DNA of 64,000 nt from NCBI GenBank assembly GCA_018398585.1, contig JAGTTD010000009.1:16249193-16313192 (forward strand), written 5' to 3'. Source of the DNA: Simmondsia chinensis (Eukaryota > Streptophyta > Magnoliopsida > Caryophyllales > Simmondsiaceae). This document shows positions 31,050-42,430 of this stretch, piece by piece. Made by a program: the position numbers and the translations under genes. How positions within the stretch are numbered: the stretch's first letter is position 1; every line of letters starts with the position of its first letter. The notes beneath the pieces are model-generated. The model was not told the DNA's origin. It made no database searches and saw only the letters and a list, made by a program, of their open reading frames with translations.

Positions 31050-33340
31050 CAAAGAAACAATAAAATCTGGACCTGGGACTTATTGGTGCACTTAAAAGAA
31101 AGCACGTTACACTTAGTGATGGTTGCTAGGCACATTGCTTAGCCTATTAGTTCATTTCCATGGGGAAATCTTTTGAGTTACTTTGGTAAATGCTTTGACA
31201 CAATCCATTGATCAATTTGAAATTGTTGTTTGCGTGCAATGCACTGCCCTTTGTAGTCACATTGAGCTATTTCTAGGGAATACATTTTTCTTTTTGAAGT
31301 GTTATATTTGCAAAAGATTAAATAAAATACGTGTTATCTACCAATGTTATTATTGCTTTTATGCTTCTCAAATTGGGGGACCTCGGACACAGCCTCCCTT
31401 TAGGGTAGCGCCCTGAAGGGGTAAGGCTGCGTACATCCCACCCACCCTAAACCCTGCATATGCAGGAGCCCTTGAGGCACTGGGTATGTTGTTATTGTTG
31501 TTTTTAATAAAATGTTCTAGAATCATTAGTTTCCATGTCTTTGATAGTTTTTACTTCTTTAACATGTAATATTTATAACTATGTTTCAAGAAATGTTCAT
31601 GTGTACTATTGTATAACGGCCAATTGCGGAATTGGTAGCTAAAAATATGTTTCATAGTAACTGTTATACTATGTAACAACCTCTCTCTGATTCTTATGGG
31701 TTTACAATTGGATTTAATTTCCAAGAATGTTTACTTCATCTACGTATGTTGTTATATTATTCGAGTTCTCCTTGTATAGGCCCACCGACTCAAATTGATA
31801 TCACATTGTTCTTGTGCACGAAGTTGTAGTTTTAAGTCTTAAACGAGATTTTAAAATGAAAGATTAGTCATCAATTCTTGTCCACATCATGCAGGTATGT
31901 CTTTAACTAATCCGTTGATGCTTATTGTAATAATTACCCGAGGCCAAACAACATTTGACCATTTGATTATTTTATTGGAGATTAATGGACAACCATTGCA
32001 AACGTTGCTCCGTCAACTTTGCCTTAATTGGAGTCATGCCTAGTTTGTTTCTTATAACGTCATTTTGGAAACAAAGAAACAATTTCGCTGTTGGTTCATC
32101 TTGTGCTTTTAGAGATTTAGAGGAGAGTAAACAGAAGTGGTGTATGGAAGTTAGATACTGGAACTTTGCCAAGAGCAAACAATTGAAAGCTCACTTCGGA
32201 TCTTCTTTTTTTGATAGATTTCCTTTTTGTCTTTCAAACACATGCTCTTTCTACATAGTTTGTATTCTTAACTAGGATTTTGTGTGTTTATTCGTCGTTA
32301 ACTATTTAGCGCTAGTTTTTGTTTCGATAATTTTAATGCTTCCGTTGCATATATATAGATATCGAAAGGGAAAAAAAAGAGAGAATTATGATTTTGATTT
32401 CATGTAGTTTCCTATTTGACATGTTTGTTTGCTCTTTGTCTAGAACTTGACATTTTTATTTTGGCACAGACATTTAATTGTATTCTTATTATGTTTTATA
32501 AATCCTTCACCTACAGTGAGGAGCGACGGAAATGGAAGTTGTGTCCTCTCTTCGTTTTTCCCCTCGAATTTCTTTTGTTCTGTGAAGTTCTTACTTTTAT
32601 TGTCTTTGTGTTGTATTTAACTTCCAAATAGGTACAATGTATCATGGATGTGGTGTACAAAATGATGTATTTTTTTGGCCTTTATGATTCAATTTGTGGA
32701 TTGTATGTCCAAGCATAACCGGTGAAGAATGAGGAAGGACAAGAATTTCAAAATTTGCAAGTGATATGATGTAGGTATAAATCTATACCTAAAACTAATA
32801 TTTTGGTGCAAACCTTTACAATATAAAGGCCTTCATCAAGTATACAATCGTGATCTTTTCTTGGGTCCTTTCTGCAGTCCATGGCATATGCTGTACAAAG
32901 CATTTTCAATTAATTTGCTAGAAGACTAGAAATTGAACCTATCCTTTTTTCAAATGATCAAAGCTTCATTCTATATAATTTTGTTGATTTGTTAATTTTT
33001 GTCCTCTCTTTCCTCCACTATAGCATTGTGTTTCATCTCTTTATAGATATCCAACCTCCCGGTATTGGAAGGAAATAGGAGAAAATATAAGATGAGTTCT
33101 CTCAGGCCAGGGATAGTAATTTCGGGGACAGAAACCTCAAGTTGCTATTACTCGAGCAACGTTGGTTGTGGTAAAGGATGCTTTGCCGGACGGTTAGAGA
33201 CATTATATGTGGATTTTTTAAGAGAATTAGGTTGTGCTAAGGCAGATAAGTAAGGTCGATGGACAAAGTTTTGCATCCTTGAGCTCAACTATGAAATCTT
33301 TTACCACTTTGCATAAATTTATTAGTGTCTTATATTTTTG
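31050..33340 (+). repeat. Segmental block X, copy U1
   Basis: Non-coding block following the GVNRAFP exon. Aligned copies: 39340-40584, 41990-44240, 50985-51345 and, more diverged, 21760-23140. 33065-33250 is open and copies of it at 44035-44180 can be read as coding-like (VAATGATLVMVKDAL, then a stop), but I recognise no family. Confidence 0.7.
31329..31505 (+). mobile_element. Au-like SINE in block X, copy U1
   Basis: Flanked by AATAAAAT (31321-31328 and 31506-31513). The tail is canonical (GGGTAGCGCCCTGAAGGGG, GGCTGCGTACATCC, GGAGCCCTTGAGGCACTGGG, (GTT)n). The same insertion sits at 39624 and 42260 but not in U0. Confidence 0.85.
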
Positions 33341-33394
33341 TCTTTGTTTTACACCAAAAGACGCTCGAGTTAGTTGACATTTTCAGATGAGTGG

Positions 33395-34370
33395 CTATAG
33401 ATTCAAGTAAATTATGTTTGTGTAGGGAGCCATTAACTGACTTCTTTGACCTTCTTCAGGCATAGCTAAAACCATAGACTCAAATAATATCGGCTTTGCA
33501 TAAGCTTTGGACAATGTAGGAGGGTTGAGTGCCTTAACTAAGTTTTTGATCTTGGGCTTGAGCCCACTGATGAAGCTAGAAACATAGAAGGCCTCCCTTG
33601 CTTCTAGAGTTATGGACATCTGTTATGATCTGAGAATCCGAGGCATGAACTCGAGGTGGCTGTGATGCTGTTCTGCTGCTATGCTGCTACTGTTAGCAAG
33701 TCTGTCCTACATGGGTGGCTGTCTTGCAGTCATGTGACTATCATTTGGTGTAGGAAAGTTGAATTAGTTTGTTGATATTGTATCTAGATTGAGTCTTGAT
33801 GTAATTAGTGGCTTAAGTCTCTTATAAGTCATGTAATAAGTGAGCTTAAGTGTGGACTTGCTTAGGAGGTCAATGGCCGGTCAAGGGTGGCGGCTAATTA
33901 GTTAGTTGGTGGTTAAGTCGGTTAGCTCCTTGGTCCAAATGCAATATATCTCTAGATATTTTTAGTCTAAGCCATCCTAGGAGGAAGTAGTATAAATAGA
34001 TGGCTTTAGCTTGTATCCAACAACTTTGATGAATGTAATTGATATCTTTGATATCTCTTGCTTTACTTCTCACCTCCTTTCCCTTCTTATCTCTTCTTAA
34101 TTCTAAATTCTCTCCTCATCTCATACTCTCTCTATCCCAATCAAGGTTAAGGTTCAAGAGCAATCTTTGAAACCTTAACAACATCATTCTTACTTTTAAA
34201 TTTTCAAATCAGGTCATGTACTCCTTGACACTGCTTATTGAGCTATCTTATTAAAAGTGTCCACTACGTCCCCCGGATCTTCATCTCTATACCTGTCACA
34301 CATTTCATCCACAAACTCTCGCCATGCAAGAGTTGGATTACCAAGGATTAGGCTATGAAACGAAATTTCA
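33395..34370 (-). pseudogene. Ty3/gypsy gag fragment split by a solo LTR
   Basis: Reading leftward on the minus strand, WREFVDEMCDRYRDEDPGDV (near 34320) leads via FNKIAQ and a frameshift to SVKEYMT. After the solo LTR (33621-34180) comes EAREAFYVSSFISGLKPKI and KNLVKALNPPTLSKAYAKP. This is the plant retrotransposon gag capsid pattern. The paralogous segment near 44375 lacks it, so the fragment arrived after duplication. No other parts of the element are present. Confidence 0.75.
33621..34180 (+). repeat. Solo LTR, 560 bp
   Basis: Starts TGTTATGATCTGAG, ends ACCTTAACA, with a perfect 5-bp duplication ACATC on both sides (33616-33620, 34181-34185). TATA box TATAAATAGA at 33991. No internal region remains, as expected after LTR-LTR recombination. 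A related solo LTR lies at 54506-54981. Confidence 0.9.
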
Positions 34371-35726
34371 TACCCTTGGTGTTGGCATTTTGATTCCAAT
34401 AATCTTATGCTTTTTATTTTGAGGCTACTATGTTCTATAGTGATCATTACATAATGGATTTGGGCTAACCATTACTTGATTGGCGAATACGAGGCAATAC
34501 TTTTGAAAACCACAAGATATACACAATGTATGTTACATGCCTGTGAATCCTTTGGCTAATGGTGTGTAGTATTAAGGTTGAGGCCCTATCACAAGAGGTC
34601 GTAAGTTCAATCCCTTTAGCCCCAACCTGCTTAATTACTAGAAAATGTATACATGTTAGAAGCTATAAAGGATGTATTATTTTCAATGACTTTAACTTAC
34701 TCGATAATTATGGCTCTTTATATGATGCCCGTGCCTGGTTTTCTTATATCATGTCCATGACCACAAGCACTAATTTGGTTTTGTTGTCTACTTAGGAATA
34801 GGAAATTGTAATTGGTTTTGGCAATATATTTTTTTTTTTTTTTTTTTTTTTGGGAAACCATCTATCATTTAAAAAAAGATTTTTGTGGATTTTCAGATTC
34901 TAGTTTCCCTTTTCTTTCATATTCACTTCCTTTTATTTGGTTCAATATTCATGTGTATTCCTCATTCTTTCCTTTTTTGTGGTATGTTCAGTCCATGACA
35001 CCACTCATAGTTTCGTTTTTGATTTTGCACCTAAGGATTTGTCATTCTGTTTGTGGGTCATTGTGTTATTTTTGTACATTTGGAGGTTGGCAAGCATAAA
35101 TATTTTGTGGCTTAAAATGCGTTCAAAATTTCCACTTAATTGCCGAATTAAATAGGCCTGAAGCTCTTGTTTTGGCCTCGAGAATCTATTTATAGGATTC
35201 TACTTCTGCCTATTTTGAGGATTTCACTATAACTTGTGTTTTGATTTTTTTGTTCTCCGCGTCAGAATTGTCTAGTGTGCTTGAGTTAAAAATAAAGGAA
35301 ATTATTGTTAGGGTAAAAATTACTATTTTCAAAGGAATGATGTAACTTACAAAAAACAATGAGAGCCACAAAATTGTTTTGAAAACAACAATCTTGCTCT
35401 GGCAATAACAATTTTTTTTTTCTGATTAAAAAGAAAATGAGGGTTCGTTGTTCATTATGCTGGAAGTAATTTGAATTGGAAGCATGGCAGGTGTTTAGGT
35501 AATATCTTTCACGTCTTCTTCTCTCAGTGGTTTACCTTAAAATTTAAAAATGTCAGTTAGCTTATGAAATAACTAAGTAATACAAGTATATTTCCAATGT
35601 TGATTTATGCTTAATTATATGCAAAAACTCTTGAGGCACTGAGTTTATTGTTGTTATATGCAGAAACCCTATTGCTCTAGATCTCTTATTACTATTCCGT
35701 ACATAATTAGATCCAATAATATATGA
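34371..35726. repeat. Segmental block Y, copy U1
   Basis: Aligns with 44380-45840 over its length (anchors CATACCCTTGGTGTTGGCAT, TACTAGAAAATGTATACATG, GGTGTTTAGGTAATATCTTT). 35620-35656 is a 3' SINE scrap (CTCTTGAGGCACTGAGTTTA) absent from the other copy. Otherwise non-coding; 34830-34851 is a poly-T run. Confidence 0.7.
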
Positions 35727-35893
35727 CTCGAGTTGGAAATGAGTGAGCCTGCTGGGCTCATTTACGCCCTTATGTGGCATGATGTTGTCATGCTAGTTCT
35801 GAAAGTAATGTTGAAATTAGGAAATTCTTTGAACTTCCATTTATAATCGTTTAAAATATTATTCATATGTCCATCCATGGATGTTCATGTTAG

Positions 35894-35969
35894 GTATGAA
35901 TGCGTAGCTTCTGCACTCGAAGAGGCATCTAAGGATGTGTTAGATGTACTCAAAGACAAGGCATTAAAG
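35894..35969 (+). pseudogene. SWA2: SWA2/NOC1 exon, copy U2, donor lost
   Basis: Encodes YECVASALEEASKDVLDVLK, then DKALK. LEEASKD is nearer the usual family wording than copy U1. The donor GTGAGC of U1 reads ATGAGC here, so splicing is expected to fail. Confidence 0.6.
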
Positions 35970-37137
35970 ATGAGCTTTTGAATTTTGTTGCTCAATAAGT
36001 TTTATCTCTTTTATAATGTTTTGATCAATCTCTATCAGTTTAGTTAATTCTTCTTGATAAGATTTCATCAAAAAATAAGGTTGCCAATGATCGTTTTTAT
36101 CATCCATATATTCAAATTGGCTTTATACTAGAATTGCTTGGTCAAAGTTTGTTGGACTTTGGATACATTAATTTAAAAAACAACTCATCTATTTAAAATA
36201 CAAACACAATAGGTGGGAATATAATTCTATGAATTCAATTTATTGTAGATAATATTAGCCATAATTGTGGTTGCAAAAAGCATAATCTATAGTAAAGAAG
36301 AGTTACAATCAATAATTTGAGAGTTGAATTGACAAATCAAGTAGCACATAGAATATGGGTAATTGATTGACATTAAGTATTCATTGTTTTCAATTAATCT
36401 TCTTTTAATCGGGAAAATCTGAATATGTGTTATAAGACGTGTATTGTACCAATAACATTAGAAAACGTGCAGTTTACTATATTATTGGCAATTATATATG
36501 GACACCCATTTTCAATGGGAAAATACAAATACGCGTTCTATATATGTGTTTTTGAACTAATAAAGTTCCATATATGTATACAGACGATTTACGTACTACT
36601 AAGAAGTAAACCAGAAAAGGATTGCATTATGCATTGTTTAACAAAATAAGTCTCTGATTCCACTTCTTTGTCCTAAGATCAAAAATCATTTTAGTTGCGG
36701 TTTATGGAGCTCTCACAAAAATAATTTTTGTTTTCGGCTTCTGCTCCAGCTTCAAACTAGAGAAGTAGTTTTTATTATTTAAAAACACTTTCTTGTCAAA
36801 AACAAATCCTCCTAAAATCTGAAAGAGGAAAAAGCACTTTACAAAAAGGAAGCTTGGCTAAATAGATCCTGGAATACTCTGTCATTCTCTCTTGGCAGGT
36901 GCATAATGTTAATTAGTCATCGTACGCATAGAATGTTTATTTGGAAAAGATCAAGCAACAATCGTGCAAAGCTGTGCAAGCTTTGTATAACCTCCCTTCC
37001 CTTTTTGTTTTGTGGTTCATCATGTTATTACTTGTGCTGCTGAATCTGTCATTTTTAATACCACATTGCCGGTATGTCTTCTCCATTTGATGGGCCAGTC
37101 TATGTGTCTGAGTCACTTCCTACATTTTCAATTTCGG

Positions 37138-37209
37138 GCCGTGATGGTTGATGAGGTGGACTCTTTTCTTTTCGGCCCGCGCTTGGGTTTACATGCGAAA
37201 TATCATGTT
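37138..37209 (+). pseudogene. SWA2: SWA2/NOC1 exon, copy U2, acceptor lost
   Basis: Encodes VMVDEVDSFLFGPRLGLHA, then KYHV. The acceptor reads TTTCGG instead of TTTCAG, and FRPHLGL has become FGPRLGL. U2 keeps the more usual VDEVDSF. Confidence 0.6.
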
Positions 37210-37627
37210 GTGTCTCACCCACTATTCAATATTCTTACTTATTTATGGTCTCTTTGGTATCATTTTCTGTCGGCAACTTTTGGTTACTCTAGAAACTGAA
37301 TTTCATATTCCGGAAATGATTTTTTTGCTTCTTGGTTCTCAATTTTCAGTGTTTCATTATTTGACTAAAAACCAAAAACAGAAAGATAAAAACCAGAAAG
37401 TGTAAACAAATAACAATGCCAGACAAACTCTTGGTTTATATGGCTCATAGTTGATGTCCATTAGTCCTGCTATATTATGGTTCCTAGACCAAAAAGTGCT
37501 AGTGCATTTTCCTTATGTACTGGTTTTTGTGATAGGATTTCATAATTCATGCATTTATAAGAGTTACATATAAATTTTGTCTTTTATTGAATTTAAAATA
37601 AAAAAAATTTTACACTTATATTTGCAG

Positions 37628-37720
37628 CTTAATTTCTTGAGCCAAATTTTCTTGAGTTACTACTGTGATGTACCAAAAGTAGCAAAAAGATTGATAGATG
37701 TATATTTTGCCCGCTTTAAG
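37628..37720 (+). pseudogene. SWA2: SWA2/NOC1 exon, copy U2
   Basis: TTGCAG acceptor and GTATTA donor present. The frame NFLSQIFLSYYCDVPKVAKR, then LIDVYFARFK, has no stop, unlike copy U1, but the conserved GDGPK has become CDVPK. Confidence 0.6.
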
Positions 37721-38139
37721 GTATTATTACCTTTCCGTCTGCCTGTGTGCTTCTGAGATATATTTTACGGCATGTTGGGCCAATTCTTTTCTGGAATTTT
37801 TTTAGGTTTTTGACCAAAAAACAAACATGCTTTTAAATAAAAGTAAGTTATTTATTTTCTTTTAAACATAAACAGGAAAATAACGTTTCTCCTTTAAAGC
37901 AAAAGCTGTTGTAAAAATTTTAAAAATTCAAACAAAAATACCCTTATTTAAAGCGCCTTTCAAAAAAGTGCTTTTGCAAAAATTGCTTCTCGAAGAATAG
38001 TTTTTCACCGCTCAATGCATTTGTGGGAAAAGCCTGTTATTCTAAATGAACTCTTTTTTGGCTGAGGTTCTTTGGTAAAGAAAAAGTAGTGTTCTATAGT
38101 GTTCTTCTTAACATTGTTGCTTATGACCTTTGTCTTCCG

Positions 38140-38272
38140 GTATTGATATCCGGGGCTAGTGTGACTCCGAAATCCAATAAAAGCAACAACGCCGAGCCCA
38201 ACAAAGCTTTGAAGAAGAAGATTCATTAGAACATGTGGAATGGATTCGCGACTTCTATCGGCTCTTCTAACT
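38140..38272 (+). pseudogene. SWA2: SWA2/NOC1 Lys-rich exon, copy U2, frameshifted
   Basis: The acceptor CAG reads CCG. A 13-bp deletion near 38213 removes the IKEEN-equivalent part and shifts the frame. The donor GTAAGT is intact. Confidence 0.6.
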
Positions 38273-38832
38273 GTAAGTCTATTGATATTTTGGTCATCTA
38301 TTTGGTGCTATCAATCTTTGGAGTGACATTTTCTTAAATGTGACTGGCACCCTGCAATGGATTAAGATGATTTCATAACTGGATGTAGTATTTTTTCTTT
38401 TTTACGTTGTTTAAGGGGGTGACAGACTCTTGACATAGGTTAAATTTTTTAAAAATAGTAGTAACAATTAGCAGTTAGTAGTTTCAGTAGTTAAGTTTTG
38501 AGTGTTCCATAGAAAGAAGCAGTAGCAGCTACCTATTTTACTTGCTACAGAGGCCTTGAGCTTGAAAGTTTGAAACCCGGTTTCTCCACCCTTTGTATTA
38601 TATTTCAATACAAGGTACAAAGTGTGTATATGCTATATTCCTCAATTAAAATCAACAGACATAGCCATTCTAGCTGCCGTATTTGATTACAAAACGGTTC
38701 TTAGGCCTTTTCCTTCCACTGCAAGGTTTTAAGACACTTTGTTTCTTCACTGTCACTGGTGCCACGGTATTGTATATGGTTTGGTAAGTTTCTAGGTTTT
38801 GACCTGTGACATATACTCTTTCAGTATGCAAG

Positions 38833-38915
38833 GCGTTAATAGAGCATTTCCTTTCGTATCAGGCGATGAGGCTGATGAAATCATTGAAGTTCAGACAACT
38901 ATTCTTTTCCAGCTG
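38833..38915 (+). pseudogene. SWA2: SWA2/NOC1 GVNRAFP exon, copy U2
   Basis: GVNRAFPFVSGDEADEIIEV, then QTTILFQL. The D-E-A-D-E-I-I-E-V-Q-T wording is the usual one. The acceptor reads GCA where U1 has TAG; the donor GTATGT is intact. Confidence 0.65.
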
Positions 38916-39623
38916 GTATGTTGACATGATCCTATCGAATGTATCACTAGTGGGGTCACAATGACCCAACCCGACCTGGCCTGGGTCAACCCGGTAATCT
39001 TTATATGATTCCTTTTTTTTTGGAGCTACGATTCCTTTTCCTTTTTTTTTATATTGAATTCCTCTGCTTCGACTAGAATTTCTCAATGGAAAGGGTTTCT
39101 TACGGGGAAAGTTTTTCACAACCAAGTTATTTTCACTGAAAATATTTGTTTCTCAAAAACTTATTTTTGTAACTAAAGAAAATAGTTTCATTTTATAATT
39201 ATATATGAGATTTAGCTTAGCCAAGGTGAGGCTTAAATGAAGCATATGGCATTATGTATCAATGGAAAATGTTTCCCCATTTTTTTATTTTCCCTTAACA
39301 GAGGAGAATAATTTTAATATTTTGTAAGGATTATGAAATAATGCAAAGAAACAATAAAATTTGGACTTGGGACTTATTGGTGCACTTAAAAGAAAGCATG
39401 TTACACTTAGTGATGGTGGCTAGGCACGTTGCTTGGCCTATGAGTTCATTCCCCTTGGGAAATCATTTAAATTACATTGGTAAATGCTTTGAAACAATCC
39501 ATTGATCAATTTGAAATTGTTGTTTACGTGTTATGTGATGTCCTTTGTAGTCAGATTGAGCTATTTCTAGGGAACACAAATTTCTATTTTGAAGTTTTAT
39601 ATTTGCAAAAGATTAAATAAAAT

Positions 39624-39800
39624 ACGTGGTATCTACCGATGTTATTGTTGCTTTTATGCTTCTCAAATTGGGGGACCGCAGGAACAACCTCCCTTTATGG
39701 TAGCACCTTGAAGGAGTAAGGCTGCATATATCCCACCCGCCCCAAACCCAACATATGCAGGAGCCCTTGAGGCACTGGGTCTGTTATTGTTGTTGTTGTT
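39624..39800 (+). mobile_element. Au-like SINE in block X, copy U2
   Basis: Same insertion site and AATAAAAT duplication as 31329-31505 (39616-39623 and 39801-39808), hence copied with the segment. Confidence 0.85.
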
Positions 39801-40711
39801 AATAAAATGTTATAGAATCATTAGTTTCCACATCTTTGATAGCTTTTACTTCTTCAACATGTAATATTTATAATTATGTATCAAGAAATGTTCATTTGTA
39901 CTATTGTATAACAGCCAATTGCGGGATTGGTGGCCCAAAATATGTTTCATAGTAGCTGTTATACTATGTAACAACCTTTCTCTAATTCATGTGGGTTTAC
40001 CATTGGATTTAATTTCCAAGATTATTCGAGTTCTCCTTGTATAGGCCCATCTGCTCAAATGGATATCACATTGTGCTTGTGCACAAAGCTGTAGTTTTAA
40101 GTCCAAAATGAGATTTTAAAATGAAAGATTAGTCATTTATTCTTGTTTGCATCATGTAGGTAATGTCTTTAACTAATCCATTGATGCTGACTGTAATGAT
40201 TCCACAAGGCCAAACAACATTTGACCATTTGATTATTTTATTGGAGATTGATGGACAACCATTACAGACAACATTCCCTCAACTTGGCTTAATTGGAGTC
40301 ATGCCAAATTTGTTCCTTATAACGTCATTTAGAAACTTACTGGTCCATCTTATGGTTTTGGGTATTTTGAGAAGAGCAAACAGAAGTGGTGTATGGAAGT
40401 TAGACATTGGAACTTTGCCAGGAGCAAAAAATTCAAAGCTCACTTTGCATGCTCTTATTTTCATAGATTTCCTTTTTGTCTTTAAAATACATGTTGTCTC
40501 TACATGGTGTGCATTCTTACATAGGGTTTTGTATGTTGATTCATTATCAACTGTTCAGTGCTAGTTTTTGTTTCAAAAATTTTTATGCACTTGTGGGAAA
40601 AGGCTGTTACTCTAAACAAACTTTTTTTTTTGGCAAAGGTTCTTTGGTAAAGAAACAGTAGTGTCCTATGGTGTTCTTCTTAACATTCTTGCTTATGACA
40701 TTTGTCTTCAG

Positions 40712-40857
40712 GTATTGATATCCGAGGCTAGTGTGACTCCAAAATCCAATAAAAGCAACAAAGCTGAGCCTAACAAAGCTTTGAAGAAGAAAATCAAAGA
40801 AGAAAATTCATTAGAACATGTGGAATGGATTCGTGACTTCTATCGGCTCTTCTAACC
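40712..40857 (+). pseudogene. SWA2: SWA2/NOC1 Lys-rich exon, copy U3
   Basis: TCTTCAG acceptor and GTAAGT donor are both intact. VLISEASVTPKSNKSNKAEP keeps the expected LISEA wording. The frame ends RDFYRLF with TAA two codons before the donor, so it is still broken. Confidence 0.6.
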
Positions 40858-41439
40858 GTAAGTCTATTGACATTTTGGTCATCTATTTGCTACTATTGAT
40901 CTTTGGAGTGACATTTTTTTAAACGTGACTGGCATCCTACATTGGGTCAAGATGATTTTATAGTAGAATGTGGTATTTTCTGTTTTACTTTGTTTAAGGG
41001 GGGTGACAGACTCTTAACATAGGCCGTATTTGGTAAAAATTGCAGTAACAATTAGTAGTTAGTAGTTTTAGTTGTTAAGAATTGAGTGTTCCATAGAAAG
41101 AAGCAATAGCAGCCACCTGTTTGACTGGCTACAAAGCCTTGACCTGACTTCTCCACTCTTTGTATTATACTTCAATACAAGGTATAAAGTGTGTATATGC
41201 CCTATTCCCTATTTAAACTCAACAGACATTGCCATTCTGGGCGCATTGTTAGAGTATAAAAACGGCTCTTAGGCCTTCTCCTAATACTGCAGGGTTTTAA
41301 GACACTTTGTTTCTTCACTATTGCTGGTGCCATATTTTTCACCCATTCTATTTGAAATCTATAATCTTTGTAGGGTATTGCGCATGGTTTGGTAAATTTC
41401 TAAGTTTTGACATGTGACATATACTCTTTCGGTGTACAG

Positions 41440-41521
41440 GGCATTAATAGAGCATTTTCTTTCGTTTCAAGCGATGAGGCTGATGAAATCATTGAAGTTC
41501 AAACACATGCTTTTCCAGCTG
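41440..41521 (+). pseudogene. SWA2: SWA2/NOC1 GVNRAFP exon, copy U3, donor lost
   Basis: TACAG acceptor intact. GINRAFSFVSSDEADEIIEV, then QTHAFPA after a small deletion. The donor reads GCTACG where U1 has GGTATG. Confidence 0.6.
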
Positions 41522-42259
41522 CTACGTGGACATGTTCCTATCGAATTTATCACAAGTGGCGGCCAATCAGTTGGGTCATAATGACACAATCCAACCCGGC
41601 CTTGGTCGACCTAGTAATCTTTACATGATTCCATCTTTTTTGGAGCTATGATTCCATTTTTTTTTTTTTTTTTTTTGATGTAGAATTCTTCTACTTGGAC
41701 TAGAATTTCTTAATGGAAAACATTTCTTTCAGGAAAAATTTTCATCACAAGTTATTTTCACTAAAAATTTTTGTTTCTCAAAAACTTGTTTTTATAGCTA
41801 AAGAAAATAGTTTTATTTTATAATTATATATGAGATTCACCTTAGCCAAGTTAAGGCTTAAGTGAAGCATATAACATTGCATTACAATGGAAAATGTTTT
41901 TCCGTTTTGTTGAGGGGAAGTCAATTTTCCCTCAAGGGAGCAGAACATTTTTCTTATTTTGTAAGGGTTATGAAATTATGCAAAGAAATAATAAAATTTG
42001 GACCAGGGACGTATTGGTGCACTTAAAAGAAAGCATGTTACACTTAGTGACGTTTGTTGGGCACGTTGCTTGGCCTATTAGTTCATTTCCATGGGGAAAT
42101 CTTTTGAATTACTGTGGTAAATGCTTTGAAACAATCCATTGATCAATTTGAAGCTTTGTTTATGTCTTTTGTACTGCCCTTTGTAGTCACATTGAGCTAT
42201 TTCTAGGGAATAAAAATTTCTTTTTTGAAGTGTTATATATGCAAAAGATTAAATAAAAT

Positions 42260-42430
42260 AAGTGTTATGTACCATTCTAATTGTTGCTTTTATGCTTCTC
42301 AGATTGCGGGACCTCGGACGTAGCCTCTCATTAGAGTAGCATCCTGAAGGGGTAAGGTTGCGTACATCCCACCCGCCTTAGACCCTGCAAATGCAGGAGC
42401 CCTTGAGGCACTGGGTATGTGGTTGTTGTT
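42260..42430 (+). mobile_element. Au-like SINE in block X, copy U3
   Basis: Same site as in U1 and U2, AATAAAAT at 42252-42259 and 42431-42438. Confidence 0.85.

Larger units (their letters stand above)
35727..40584 (+). repeat. Segmental duplication copy U2
   Basis: Restarts inside the hAT-like remnant (TCGAGTTGGAAATGAGTGAG, compare 24070) and runs collinear with 24068-25060, 28380-30900, and 31050-32340. It lacks the chromovirus element. It ends at a junction (about 40584) where block X jumps back to sequence upstream of the Lys-rich exon. Confidence 0.8.

Noticed and set aside
32000..32275. Conserved open frames in block X (both strands) as a gene
   Set aside because: Frames differ among the copies at 32.0, 40.2, 42.9 and 51.0 kb, and neither strand matches a known family.
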